64,000 bases of DNA from Mogibacterium sp. (GTDB taxonomy: Bacteria > Bacillota > Clostridia > Peptostreptococcales > Anaerovoracaceae). The notes beneath the pieces were generated by a model, which worked only from the letters and a program-made list of their open reading frames with translations, was not told the DNA's origin and did not search any database. The DNA lies in NCBI GenBank assembly GCA_017404265.1, contig JAFRCS010000014.1, forward strand, positions 28,018 through 92,017, given 5' to 3'. The translations under genes were made by a program, and so were the position numbers. Positions 25,890-34,512 of this stretch are shown one piece after another; within the stretch, counting starts at the first letter, position 1; each line of letters starts with the position of its first letter.

Positions 25890-27011
25890 TCATTTCTTCC
25901 TCAATGAAATGTCTATAATTGTTCCTGCAGCGATCTCATCTCCAGCCGGAACGCTCTGATAATAGACCTCCGCATCACTCTCATCTGAGGTATCATAATA
26001 GCTTATATTACCAAGCATAAGTCCTGCATCTTTCAAAGCAGCCGTTGCCTCGTCCCGGGACAAACCACTCAGATCTGGCACCTCAACCACTTCTTCTCCC
26101 GCCTGATCAAAGCGTACAGTGACTATTACACTGTAATCAGCTCCTGATGGGTTGTCATCATGATTAATAAGCGCTTCTACAGGATCGGCTGAACTTATCT
26201 CATTTTTACCAAAGTAATAGCCGCAGATAGCATACTCACGCCCCGGGATGATGTTCTCCTCATGTCCGGATTCAGAAGTTGCCATGCCATATTCATCAAA
26301 GTCCCTGATATCTGTTCCTGTTTCCTGTTCTGCACTGACTTTGCTTGAAGCATTGGTGACGAGAAGTTTCATTTTGTGATTTCGATAATCCATGATAACA
26401 GCAATCGTCCCCTTGCCCTCATGAATCTCTTTGCCGTTCTCATCAAACGATGTGAGCTCAGTATCCAGTGTCTGAACTTCTGATATTTGCTCTCCGTCCT
26501 TGAATTTATAGGTGGTAAGAGTCACGCTCTTGAAACTGTTGTCTACAGAGTAGTGAAATGGGCTCGCTTGTCCAGGCTCCAGAAGAATGGTTGCCGTGTT
26601 ATATTCGTCGGATGACTTGTCGTATGGCTCAAGGTAATTGTTTCGGAAGAATCCCTGACTATTCAGAAACCAGAAGATCGTGCCGATCAACAGAACGGCA
26701 AGAATCGCTATGATGGCTTTAAGGCGGCGGCCTCTTGCCTTGCCATCATGAGAAACGCCCAAAATATTCTTTTCGGATTGTTCGATGATTTCTTCCGGTT
26801 CAAGATCCTCTCCGGCAAGGAACTCATTCAGCGAGATGTTCAGCACAGAACACAAATCCTCGTATACAGATACATCCGGAAGGCAGACTCCGCGTTCCCA
26901 TTTTGAGACAGACTTGTTACTCATACCAAGCTTCTCTGCTAGCTGCATTTGCGTCATATCTAACGCTTTGCGCTTATTTGCAATGTAGTTGCCTATTTTT
27001 ATCTGATCCAT
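25890..27011 (-). CDS. Membrane-anchored XRE regulator with C-terminal PASTA-like domain
   Basis: The 373-aa protein has an N-terminal helix-turn-helix (LAEKLGMSNKSVSKWERG, residues about 22-40), a membrane segment (AIIAILAVLLIGTIFWFL, about 97-117), an extracellular region of about 180 residues, and a final PASTA-like domain (VPDLSGLSRDEATAALKDAGL). A DNA-binding head tethered to an external PASTA tail could couple wall or peptidoglycan sensing to transcription. That is inference. ATG 27011 follows GAGGAGG. It is divergent from the sigma factor gene, so the 165-bp gap likely holds both promoters. Confidence 0.8.
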   Translation of the reverse strand: MDQIKIGNYIANKRKALDMTQMQLAEKLGMSNKSVSKWERGVCLPDVSVYEDLCSVLNISLNEFLAGEDLEPEEIIEQSEKNILGVSHDGKARGRRLKAIIAILAVLLIGTIFWFLNSQGFFRNNYLEPYDKSSDEYNTATILLEPGQASPFHYSVDNSFKSVTLTTYKFKDGEQISEVQTLDTELTSFDENGKEIHEGKGTIAVIMDYRNHKMKLLVTNASSKVSAEQETGTDIRDFDEYGMATSESGHEENIIPGREYAICGYYFGKNEISSADPVEALINHDDNPSGADYSVIVTVRFDQAGEEVVEVPDLSGLSRDEATAALKDAGLMLGNISYYDTSDESDAEVYYQSVPAGDEIAAGTIIDISLRKK

Positions 27012-27176
27012 GAGCAAACCTCCTCAAGACTACTTTACTCAATGATACCTGCTCATGCAAAAAGAAACAGCCCTTCAAAGTAGAATTGCTAGTTCATACA
27101 GATGCTGGTATGCTACTATCTTTTTTGTAACGTTTTTTCATTTCGGGAGTCTAACAAACAGAAGGAGGTAAGCAGG

Positions 27177-27677
27177 ATGGATATAGAACAGATCTATCAG
27201 GACTATTTTGTAGTTGTCTATAAATACATCCTGTCCATCTCCGGCGATCCTCTTACGGCCGAAGAGATCACCCAGGAGACCTTCTTCAAGGCTCTTAAGA
27301 GTATAGATGAATTCAGAGGGGACTCGGATATAAGGACCTGGTTATGCAGGATCGCAAGAAATCTGTATCACGATCAAAAGAAGAAACAGTCAAGACATGC
27401 TGAACTACCGGACAATTACGAGGAGTTGGCGATCGAATTGTCGGGTGGGCAACAGAAAGGTATCGAGGACAGATACATTGAAGGTGCTGAGGTCAGGAAG
27501 ATCCACCGAATTCTTCATACGCTTAGAGAACCATACAAAGAAGTGTTTTCGCTTAGAGCACTGGGCGAATTGTCCTTCGCGGATATAGGCGATCTGTTTG
27601 GAAAGACTGACAGCTGGGCGAGGGTAACATATCACCGTGCACGGCTCATGATAATGGAGGAAATGAAAGATGAGTAA
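27177..27677 (+). CDS. ECF-type RNA polymerase sigma factor
   Basis: The 166-aa protein shows sigma region 2 (MDIEQIYQDYFVVVYKYI, AEEITQETFFKALKSIDEF, IRTWLCRIARNLYHDQ) and region 4 (LREPYKEVFSLRALGELSFADIGDLFGKTDSWARVTYHRARL). ATG 27177 follows AAGGAGG. It overlaps the anti-sigma gene by 8 nt, the standard coupling for an ECF/anti-sigma pair. It is cargo of the mobilizable element. Confidence 0.92.
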   Translation: MDIEQIYQDYFVVVYKYILSISGDPLTAEEITQETFFKALKSIDEFRGDSDIRTWLCRIARNLYHDQKKKQSRHAELPDNYEELAIELSGGQQKGIEDRYIEGAEVRKIHRILHTLREPYKEVFSLRALGELSFADIGDLFGKTDSWARVTYHRARLMIMEEMKDE

Positions 27678-28458
27678 AGATCCAAAGCTGACATGCGAAG
27701 TAATAAAAGATCTATTGCCGCTATATGTAGATGATGTTCTGTCGGATGACAGCCGCGCATTAGTGGAAGCACATATAGAGTCATGTGAAGATTGCAAAAA
27801 GTATCATGACAGGCTTCTTACATCGGAAAAAACTGTAAAAGCTGCGCAGAAAAGTGCCAACTCAAATGAAACAAATGAAAAGGCACAGGCAGCATTAAGA
27901 AAGCTCAACAACACAATCAAAACCAAGAGATTCAAGACGATACTGATCACAGCCGCTTTAATACTCGCCATCCTGTCCGGACTTTACTATACAGTATGTG
28001 TAAAGGAAAGCTACGTGCCTTATGACGAGAGTGGTATATATGTCGAAGACGGAAAGATCAGGACTGACTATTATTATGGAAGCTATGAATTTGACTGCCC
28101 TGATTGTGAGACCTTGTTCATTTTTCTTTCAAGAACGGCATTTGACAAGAAACATTCTAACAAAGGTATAACCATTGACCTTGTGAGCCTCGATGAAGAA
28201 TCTCTGACTACATATGATGATGAAACATGGACTAAATCTACGATAAAAGAAATCTATTATGTACCTGAGAAGATCGCATCCGAGTATAAGAAAACCATCA
28301 GGTATGGAAAATTCTGGAATGATTCTGATCTGGATCCATACGCCGATCAGTCTGACCGTGATTACATGAAGAAGATGCATGAAGCATACGTAGAGGCAAA
28401 TAAAGATAAAGCTGAACAAATCAAAAAAGATTCAGTTTTGATATGGAAAGCGGAATAA
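27670..28458 (+). CDS. Zinc-finger anti-sigma factor
   Basis: The 262-aa membrane protein has an N-terminal zf-HC2-type segment (LPLYVDDVLSDDSRALVEAH followed by ESCEDCKKYHDRL, with HxxxCxxC), a membrane helix near residue 95 (TILITAALILAILSGLYYTV) and an extracytoplasmic domain of about 145 residues. It should hold the upstream sigma factor inactive until an external signal acts. The start overlaps the sigma gene's stop. Confidence 0.88.
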   Translation: MSKDPKLTCEVIKDLLPLYVDDVLSDDSRALVEAHIESCEDCKKYHDRLLTSEKTVKAAQKSANSNETNEKAQAALRKLNNTIKTKRFKTILITAALILAILSGLYYTVCVKESYVPYDESGIYVEDGKIRTDYYYGSYEFDCPDCETLFIFLSRTAFDKKHSNKGITIDLVSLDEESLTTYDDETWTKSTIKEIYYVPEKIASEYKKTIRYGKFWNDSDLDPYADQSDRDYMKKMHEAYVEANKDKAEQIKKDSVLIWKAE

Positions 28459-28616
28459 ATAAGATCAGCCGGATGCATACTATTGCGGTGCAAACTGGTT
28501 TTTCGATGAAATGAGATAAAGGTGCGTCTCTAGACCTGCAAAAAAGCGAAGTATATGGTACATAGGGTGCTATTATTATTGTAAGATGGTATTGTTTCTG
28601 CGGGAGGTGAATGATC

Positions 28617-29588
28617 ATGAATACTGAAAAAACGGGAGAATTCATCGCAGAACTACGTAAAGAGAAACAGCTTACGCAGTCGCAGCTTGCAGTTGCAATA
28701 CATGTTTCAGATAAAGCCATATCCAGATGGGAAACCGGCCGTGGGCTTCCTGATATCGATAATCTTGAAGCGCTTTCTGATTATTTGGATATTTCGATAG
28801 CTGAGCTCATCAGAGGAGAGAAGATCCGTGAGCCGGTGTCTAGAGAAGAGATGCAGGCTATCACTTCAGACGGACTATCGCTCACAAAGGTTTTCCTCGA
28901 AAAGAGAAAGCACATAAATACCCTGCTGGGCTTCGTGCTGGGATCGATTATCATAGTAATCGCGGTCATCCATATGATGAGTCCTATATACATCAAGGAT
29001 CCGGGAGAAGCTTTAACGATAGAGGAGTTGTCGGACGGAAGAATAGTAGCCGTACTGGACGAAAAAGTAAGCGGATATGATCTGGAGAAGCACAAGGATC
29101 CGGATAGCGATCGGCAACTGGTCTTTATGGGCTGCTATAAAACAAGGTGGGATCAGCTTACAGGGAAGAGCAGCGAAATGCTCGTAAGCTTAGGCGACAA
29201 GGATTCAGTAGATGAGGTGTATTATTATCCTACTGACGAAGAAGATATACTTATATACGGTGATACCGGCATCACTGAGAGTGGAGGAGTTATGACACTG
29301 CCGAGACTGGTCTATAACTACTGGTTAATGATAGGTATCATCCTCTCCGCAGCCGGGCTCATAGCATACGCGGCTTGCCGCAAGAAGTATTATGCGGACA
29401 GACTTCTGAAGGCAGCTCTGGTTCCGGTAGCATTCACGGTTAGCATCCCGCTATGCCTTTTCGGAAAATTTGATGAAGTGTATAATGCGACCTATTACTT
29501 AACAGGGATACTGCTGCTGACTGCTGCGTTATATATTGTGTTTCGATTAATAATGCTAGTAAAAAAAGCGCATGCCTTGGGAGAATGA
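28617..29588 (+). CDS. XRE-family regulator with membrane domain
   Basis: The 323-aa protein has an N-terminal helix-turn-helix (LAVAIHVSDKAISRWETGRG) in the first 65 residues, a membrane helix near 105-125 (LLGFVLGSIIIVIAVIHMM), an external segment of about 110 residues and two to three further C-terminal helices. This class is common in Clostridia as sensors linked to bacteriocin or stress responses. No target is evident. ATG 28617 is 8 nt after GGAGG. An upstream ATG is too close. Confidence 0.82.
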   Translation: MNTEKTGEFIAELRKEKQLTQSQLAVAIHVSDKAISRWETGRGLPDIDNLEALSDYLDISIAELIRGEKIREPVSREEMQAITSDGLSLTKVFLEKRKHINTLLGFVLGSIIIVIAVIHMMSPIYIKDPGEALTIEELSDGRIVAVLDEKVSGYDLEKHKDPDSDRQLVFMGCYKTRWDQLTGKSSEMLVSLGDKDSVDEVYYYPTDEEDILIYGDTGITESGGVMTLPRLVYNYWLMIGIILSAAGLIAYAACRKKYYADRLLKAALVPVAFTVSIPLCLFGKFDEVYNATYYLTGILLLTAALYIVFRLIMLVKKAHALGE

Positions 29589-29651
29589 GGCACTATGAAT
29601 GCGCAGATCATTTTTTGAACTGAATAAAACACTGATGTTAACATTCATTGC

Positions 29652-29681
29652 TTGACGCAACGCCCGTGGCTGCCATATATT
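29652..29681 (+). promoter_or_regulatory. Promoter of the lipoprotein gene
   Basis: TTGACG (29652-29657), 18 bp, TATATT (29676-29681), 30 nt before the lipoprotein start. Confidence 0.5.
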
Positions 29682-29710
29682 GGGATCACGACCTGAAGGG
29701 GAAATGAAAG

Positions 29711-30394
29711 ATGCTAAAAAGATATAGAATAATAATCATTGCACTGGTTTCAATAGCATTGTTGCTGTCGATTACAGCGTGCACAAATAATAAGCAGAAA
29801 AGTGGTGTAACGGCAGAGACTACGACAGCAGAACTCAACGATGCAGAAATGGCATCGCTGATGAGACAGGTTGCAGATAGTGATGTCAGCAGAAGCTATG
29901 GAGAATATCTAAAGGATGAGGCCTTTGCAGATGCGGAGGTCTTCGGTATCGAGAGAGACGGAGATCAGGGCACCGCTTATGCATATCTGTATGACGGGGA
30001 GTATGTTGTGTTTAAAGACAAGGCATACGAGATGTCAGGTTCCGCCGGAGAGGCAATGATCAAATTCGTTTATGGAGAAGATGATGTAACTCTGTCTGAG
30101 ATCATATGGAGTGCCGATGGTGGAGAGCATGAAAACTGGATGAAAGAGAACTTCCCGGCTGAAGCCCTGAGGAGGGCAAAAAACTATAAGGCATATGATT
30201 CAAACGGTAAAAGCATACTTGGATCAAAGGTCAATGAGACAGTCGAGGGAGCGCTAGGGGTTCCGGTCGAAACAGAAAACCTTCTCATGATCGATATAGA
30301 CAACGGAACGTATGAACTCATCAAGACGATGGATGGCAATGACGGGACATTTGACACAGAAACATTGGAAACCGGAAAACTGAAGGATCTATAG
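29711..30394 (+). CDS. Putative lipoprotein
   Basis: The 227-aa protein begins with a lipoprotein signal (IIIIALVSIALLLSITAC), with the lipobox Cys near residue 25, and an acidic soluble domain. No family is recognised. It is element cargo downstream of the XRE membrane regulator and could be the sensed or regulated surface protein, which is only positional inference. Confidence 0.7.
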   Translation: MLKRYRIIIIALVSIALLLSITACTNNKQKSGVTAETTTAELNDAEMASLMRQVADSDVSRSYGEYLKDEAFADAEVFGIERDGDQGTAYAYLYDGEYVVFKDKAYEMSGSAGEAMIKFVYGEDDVTLSEIIWSADGGEHENWMKENFPAEALRRAKNYKAYDSNGKSILGSKVNETVEGALGVPVETENLLMIDIDNGTYELIKTMDGNDGTFDTETLETGKLKDL

Positions 30395-30426
30395 TTGAGA
30401 ATAAAGCAATTAAGAAAAACTCAAAA

Positions 30427-30618
30427 ATGAAGAAACTTATATGGGCAATAATGCAAATAAGTCTTGGCTGTTATGGCATATATACCATAGTGGATCATTT
30501 TATTACTGGCAATGATATTCTTATATTGGGAATCATGATTTCTGTATGGATAATTCCGGGAGTGCAGACGATGCGAGAGTACTTGCAAGACCAAAGGACG
30601 GGAGATACCAAATTATGA
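30427..30618 (+). CDS. Small membrane protein
   Basis: The 63-aa protein has two hydrophobic stretches (IWAIMQISLGCYGIYTIV and ILILGIMISVWIIPGV). Its stop overlaps the ATG of the next gene (ATGA), suggesting coupled translation of a small membrane pair. Function is unknown. Confidence 0.6.
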   Translation: MKKLIWAIMQISLGCYGIYTIVDHFITGNDILILGIMISVWIIPGVQTMREYLQDQRTGDTKL

Positions 30619-31124
30619 AGACTAACGATAAAAGACTATATAATGTTTTATTCCCAATCTGGTTGTTGGTATTCTTTCCATCATACCTTTGGTTGATACT
30701 GATCCCGGCGAATTACCTGATTGACAGAATAGTGCTGAAGTGGAGTCTTGGTGATACGCAAGACAAGGGAGTGTTCTGCAGACAGAATACCTGGAAGATA
30801 TGTCTGGCAGGATTTCTTGGTGACTTTGTCGGAGCGATCGCTTTGTTTTTCGTTTCGCAACTATTGTCTGGATTCGGCGGCGATGGAACGTCTTTCCTTG
30901 AAAAAGTTGGTGATGGAATCATGTTTGATCCTTTCACAAACATACTGTCTGTTCTGATAGTAATTGGTGCAATTGCACTCTCCGCTGTCTGCATCTACAA
31001 ATTAGATAAGAAGCTTTTAGGAAAAACAGAACTGAATCAAGAGCAAATAAAGCGAGCAGCAATAAGACTGGCCATATTCACTGCTCCATATGTATATTTG
31101 ATACCTACGCGGTTGTTTTACTGA
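30615..31124 (+). CDS. Multi-pass membrane protein
   Basis: The 169-aa protein starts MKTNDKRLYNVLFPIW and has four to five hydrophobic helices. No family is recognised. It is translationally coupled to the 63-aa membrane protein upstream. It is the last gene of the mobilizable element before its right arm-type sites. Confidence 0.65.
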   Translation: MKTNDKRLYNVLFPIWLLVFFPSYLWLILIPANYLIDRIVLKWSLGDTQDKGVFCRQNTWKICLAGFLGDFVGAIALFFVSQLLSGFGGDGTSFLEKVGDGIMFDPFTNILSVLIVIGAIALSAVCIYKLDKKLLGKTELNQEQIKRAAIRLAIFTAPYVYLIPTRLFY

Positions 31125-31165
31125 TGTTAGTTAAATAATCGCAGCCATATCATAAACAATATATT

Positions 31166-31186
31166 TGTTAACACTTTTGTTAACAC
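31166..31186. repeat. Integrase arm-type sites, right end
   Basis: TGTTAACAC occurs at 31166-31174 and 31178-31186, matching the pair at 20262-20280. The rest of 31125-31332 is AT-rich and shows no gene. Confidence 0.6.
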
Positions 31187-31332
31187 TCGTAGAAACCGTG
31201 GATGATGTGCCTTGCCTCCTTTCCTTTAGTTTTACGGTTTCTCTGATTATCTAACAGATTCTTGATTTGAATTCGTTGCCTAGATTTTTGCTTTTCCACA
31301 GCAGCTTGACGCAAATAGCATGCTTAAAACTG

Positions 31333-31361
31333 TTGAAAACAAGCCTTTTTTATGCTATTAT
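31333..31361 (+). promoter_or_regulatory. Promoter of the intact tRNA-Ser copy
   Basis: TTGAAA (31333-31338), 17 bp, TATTAT (31356-31361). The -10 surroundings (TGCTATTATTA) resemble those of the left tRNA copy, but the sequence between promoter and tRNA differs. Confidence 0.65.
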
Positions 31362-31409
31362 TATCGGGCTGAGCGAAAGAGAGCAGTACAATTAACAGAA
31401 CAATAATTA

Positions 31410-31486
31410 GCCGTGGAGGATTGACCGAGTGGCTAAGGAGCCTGATTGGAAATCAGGTAAGGCGTAACAGCCCCGTGGGTTCGAGT
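31410..31486 (+). repeat. Right copy of the 77-bp tRNA-Ser repeat
   Basis: Identical to 20118-20194. It marks the right end of the mobilizable element and ends in the core GTTCGAGT (31479-31486). Confidence 0.9.
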
Positions 31487-31502
31487 CCCATGTCCTCCGC
31501 CA
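31415..31502 (+). tRNA. tRNA-Ser(GGA)
   Basis: The cloverleaf is complete: acceptor GGAGGAT pairs with GTCCTCC, discriminator G, encoded CCA, anticodon loop TTGGAAA giving GGA (reads UCC/UCU), long type II variable arm, and T arm GTGGG-TTCGAGT-CCCAT. It sits at the joint between the mobilizable element and the prophage and is followed by a terminator. Confidence 0.95.
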
Positions 31503-31505
31503 AAA

Positions 31506-31543
31506 AATCCCTGAAATCTCAATGGTTTCAGGGATTTTTATTT
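31506..31543 (+). terminator. tRNA-Ser terminator
   Basis: ATCCCTGAAA and TTTCAGGGAT form a perfect stem with a 9-nt loop, followed by TTTTTATTTT, directly after the CCA end. Confidence 0.85.
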
Positions 31544-31550
31544 TGCGAAA

Positions 31551-31570
31551 GGGTGAATTGGGGGTGAATT
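31551..31570. repeat. Prophage integrase arm-type repeats, left
   Basis: GGGTGAATT occurs at 31551-31559 and 31562-31570, beside the integrase stop. The same pair occurs near the right end of the prophage. Confidence 0.6.
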
Positions 31571-31571
31571 G

Positions 31572-32702
31572 CTATTCAGCAACCAGTTCATCAAGCTCAT
31601 CTGCGATGCTTCTGGAGGCTATGCTGGCGTCCTGGAAGAGGTGCGTGTAGATATTCATGGTAGTCGACATCTGCGAATGTCGAAGTTGATGTGACACTTC
31701 CACCATGTCCCTTCCGAGCCATTTGAGCATCGAGGCGTATGTGTGCCTTAAGCCATGCAGGTTTACTTCCGGAAGATCATATTTCTTCTCAAACCTCTTC
31801 AGCCGTTTATACAGCACATCCGGATTGATAGGATCTCCGTATGCACCGAGGATCAGATACTCAGGAGACGGCAAATCTTTGTCTCTGAGAGCATTTTCTT
31901 TGTGCATGGATATCAGCTCCATTATGTCATCGAAAACAAATGCAGGGAGGGATAGGATGCTGTTAGACGAAGCTGTTTTAGTCCCTTCTCCGGTAATCAT
32001 CATTCCGCTGGTCCGATGCCTGGCATCTGCAACATGGACGGTCCTCCTGTCTACGTCGATGTTCTCTTCCTTGAGTCCGCAGATCTCCGAGCGCCTCAGT
32101 CCGCAGAAGAGGGCCAGCTCTAATACGACAACGAGGTCAGGATCCTCTTCATAGTGATCCTGCAACGCTGCATAGAACGGCCGAATGTCCTCCTTCTTGA
32201 GTATGAGCCTTTCCTTGCTTATCTGTTCAGGGAGATCGGCGTGTTTGCATGGGTTCCTCGTAAGGATCTCCAGATCTACATATCGCTGATATGCAGCAGA
32301 CAGGAAGGTAACTATATTCTTGACCGTCTTCGGCTGCAGGTTTCTGCTGAGATCCTTGATCCAGTCATCGACCATCTTCCTGGTCACTTTAGCGGCGACA
32401 GGATCTCCTACGCTTTCAACAATCTTTTTCTTTATTGAATTGTATCCGGTTATGGTGGTCGTATGTACGCCTTTACGCTTCCGGCTCTCTATATACTCAT
32501 CCATCATCTCGGAGAGCCTGACGTTCGACTGCTTCTTCATACCATCCAGTACTTCTCTCTCAAAGTCTCTGTACTGCTTTTCTGCATTTCGCTTTGAAGT
32601 GTATTTTACCGTCTTGTAGTATCGCAGGGGCTTGCCATACGCGTCAGATCCGGCATATACGACCAGCCGGCATTTGTCTTTGGACTTGTATTCAATTCCC
32701 AT
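31572..32702 (-). CDS. int: Prophage tyrosine integrase
   Basis: The 376-aa protein has an N-terminal AP2-type arm-binding domain, a core-binding domain (about 60-160), and the catalytic residues Arg in FCGLRRSEICGLK, HGLRHTYASML, HQLRHSQMSTT and Tyr in NIYTHLFQD. ATG 32702 follows AAAGGAG at 6 nt. It lies immediately next to the intact tRNA-Ser, which is the likely attachment gene. Confidence 0.94.
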   Translation of the reverse strand: MGIEYKSKDKCRLVVYAGSDAYGKPLRYYKTVKYTSKRNAEKQYRDFEREVLDGMKKQSNVRLSEMMDEYIESRKRKGVHTTTITGYNSIKKKIVESVGDPVAAKVTRKMVDDWIKDLSRNLQPKTVKNIVTFLSAAYQRYVDLEILTRNPCKHADLPEQISKERLILKKEDIRPFYAALQDHYEEDPDLVVVLELALFCGLRRSEICGLKEENIDVDRRTVHVADARHRTSGMMITGEGTKTASSNSILSLPAFVFDDIMELISMHKENALRDKDLPSPEYLILGAYGDPINPDVLYKRLKRFEKKYDLPEVNLHGLRHTYASMLKWLGRDMVEVSHQLRHSQMSTTMNIYTHLFQDASIASRSIADELDELVAE

Positions 32703-32838
32703 CTTTGACTCCTTTCCGGGCACAATAAAAGCACCCTTGATAATAAGGCGCCTGGATGTTAACATCTTTGTAACGAGTCGGATGCTTGCATCCAGGCTTA
32801 TGTAGATCCGCTCCTGTGCCAGCAGGAGCGTTTCTTTT

Positions 32839-33699
32839 TTATTTTGTTAGCATTTCTTTCCAATTATCTGGAAAACCTATACATTTGAGATTGATATCAT
32901 CATTATACTTTGCGATTAGACGTTCTAAAGGCTTTACAAAGTCGTTATTCCAGATAGATGCATTCTGGTGCAGTTGCTTGAGCATATACAGCTGAGAAAA
33001 AAGACGCCTATCTGGTGCGAACGAGTCCTTCTTATCCATCTTTGGAACGGCAGGAAAAATCCAGTAATACAGCCTAGAGTAATGTGCACATCGATTCCTT
33101 AAGTCATTAAGACACCGGAACCAGCTGTCAAGGACCTGATAGCTAGTGTTGTAGAGCTCTTTAGCAATTTTTGCTTTATCAGGGTTCAGCATATCTCTAT
33201 AAAAGTGAGAAAGCATTCCAACTGAGAAGAACTCAACAATAACCCAAATCGGGTAATGGCCGTTATACTTTGCACGATGATGTTTAACTACAGGAGTCTT
33301 TGCATTTTCTGTGACGCATTTAGTAAGTCTATAGATATAGCTCTTATGATTGTGCTCTTCGTTGAAGTTCTCTTGGCGCCTGTATCCTTCCGGCCCATAA
33401 TGATGTGCGCTGTAGTATGCAAGTTGGGTCCGAAGAAACACTTCTATATCCTCAATAGTTTTAAAGATTAGAGTTCGCAGTTCTTGGTCAAAAAGGTATA
33501 TGTTAACCGCCGTTTGGAAATCAACAGGGCGATATGTTTCTCCATCTGGATTTCTGAATGTAAGCAGATATGCTGTAAAGCGATAATAATTCACTCTGAA
33601 TAGAAAGCGGACAGCAGCATCTCTATCCTTAACGATAACTCCACGTGATTCCAATATTGCTACTTGTTCTTCGAAAGAAGTCGGATTCTTTACTTTCAT
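32839..33699 (-). CDS. Abi-family (AbiD/F, Abi_2) HEPN protein
   Basis: The 286-aa protein matches the Abi_2 family: N-terminal FEEQVAILESRGV, the central RVNYYRFTAYLL and FKTIEDIEVFLRTQLAYY, and a C-terminal HEPN RNase motif RNRCAHYSRLYY (R-x4-H). Family members stop phage growth by abortive infection. Here it lies in the lysogeny region, so it probably protects the lysogen from other phages. ATG 33699 follows TTGGAG. Codons further upstream look non-coding. Confidence 0.85.
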   Translation of the reverse strand: MKVKNPTSFEEQVAILESRGVIVKDRDAAVRFLFRVNYYRFTAYLLTFRNPDGETYRPVDFQTAVNIYLFDQELRTLIFKTIEDIEVFLRTQLAYYSAHHYGPEGYRRQENFNEEHNHKSYIYRLTKCVTENAKTPVVKHHRAKYNGHYPIWVIVEFFSVGMLSHFYRDMLNPDKAKIAKELYNTSYQVLDSWFRCLNDLRNRCAHYSRLYYWIFPAVPKMDKKDSFAPDRRLFSQLYMLKQLHQNASIWNNDFVKPLERLIAKYNDDINLKCIGFPDNWKEMLTK

Positions 33700-33846
33700 A
33701 GTAGTCTCCAAAAAATAAAATGTGCTCTCATTTGACACTTCTTCGAGAGGTGTGAGAGCTTCTGGTAAATAGAATATAACACCTCCGGACCTGAAATGCA
33801 ATTATAGATTCATTTTGTACATTGGCGTACATCGACTCAGTACCAA

Positions 33847-34077
33847 CTATATCGCCACGTGCCTCACCATCTCTATCTGATCCACGTCCTTGTCAGCCTG
33901 GTCGAAATCACTTTCCTTCAGGTGCTGCATCTCATGTTCGTATGTCTCCCTGTTCTGCTCTGCACTGAGCCGGCTGTTGAGCACAATGGTGTAGCACTCC
34001 TCTTCATCAAACGTCTTTACCAGCATCCCTTTTATGCGAGGAGGCAAATCCGCATATATCACATTAACTTCATCCAT
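33847..34077 (-). CDS. ImmA/IrrE-like short metallopeptidase-type protein
   Basis: The 76-aa protein contains YEHEMQHLKESDFDQ, an HExxH-like zinc site, after a short alpha/beta region. It is shorter than typical ImmA/IrrE proteases, so it may be a minimal or degraded version. It lies downstream of the repressor in the same orientation, where ImmA-type proteins cleave or release repressors during induction. ATG 34077 is preceded by GGGGA. An ATG at 34104 lacks a ribosome-binding site. Confidence 0.65.
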   Translation of the reverse strand: MDEVNVIYADLPPRIKGMLVKTFDEEECYTIVLNSRLSAEQNRETYEHEMQHLKESDFDQADKDVDQIEMVRHVAI

Positions 34078-34122
34078 GTATCCCCACTTCCTTTGTGGGG
34101 ACATAATAATACTTGAATAGGG

Positions 34123-34488
34123 CTATTTTTTGGACAGCCTGTCCAGTAGCTCTGCTGCCATCTGGACGTCCTCTGCAGTGGCGTTCCTGGACGCATCGAA
34201 GAGTACACGGATCTCCGGGCGAGCATAGAGCTCTTGCGCCATCTCAGCTGCCTCCGGGTCGAGGTAGTATGGTGCAGGTTCATCATCTTCATCGAATCCT
34301 AATATATATGATGGCTTTACACCAAAGAGATCTGCCAGAGCCTGTATAGTGCTTCTTTTTATGTTTTCAACACGGCCATTCTCGTATTTTGCTATTGCAG
34401 ATTTCTGCAGCCCAATTTTCTCACCCAACTCCTCCTGGGTGAGGCCGGCAGCAATTCTCAATTCTTTTATTCTTTCAGCCATTGACAT
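34123..34488 (-). CDS. XRE-family prophage repressor (CI-like)
   Basis: The 121-aa protein has an N-terminal helix-turn-helix (LTQEELGEKIGLQKSAIAKYENG) and a short acidic C-terminal domain, with no LexA-type protease residues. It would keep the lytic genes off. ATG 34488 is 9 nt after GGAGGA. Two other ATGs are too close or lack a site. The divergent promoter region holds GTGTC-type operators. Confidence 0.88.
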   Translation of the reverse strand: MSMAERIKELRIAAGLTQEELGEKIGLQKSAIAKYENGRVENIKRSTIQALADLFGVKPSYILGFDEDDEPAPYYLDPEAAEMAQELYARPEIRVLFDASRNATAEDVQMAAELLDRLSKK

Positions 34489-34512
34489 ATTAGCCATTCC
34501 TCCTATCTGTAA

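Larger units (their letters stand above)
20187..31486. mobile_element. Integrative and mobilizable element in tRNA-Ser
   Basis: About 11.3 kb lies between two tRNA-Ser copies sharing 77 bp. It contains a tyrosine integrase at the left end, paired TGTTAACA arm-type sites near both ends (20262/20272 and 31166/31178), a MobV relaxase and a RepA-like ATPase. No conjugation machinery is visible, so it should depend on a helper for transfer. Cargo is regulatory and membrane genes (25.9-31.1 kb). The left tRNA is broken and the right one intact, which implies the element carried the 5' part of the tRNA with a promoter. Confidence 0.8.

Noticed and set aside
20294..31124. Full conjugative element
   Set aside because: Only a relaxase and replication-type ATPase are present. 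There is no VirB4/TcpA-like or other type IV secretion gene.
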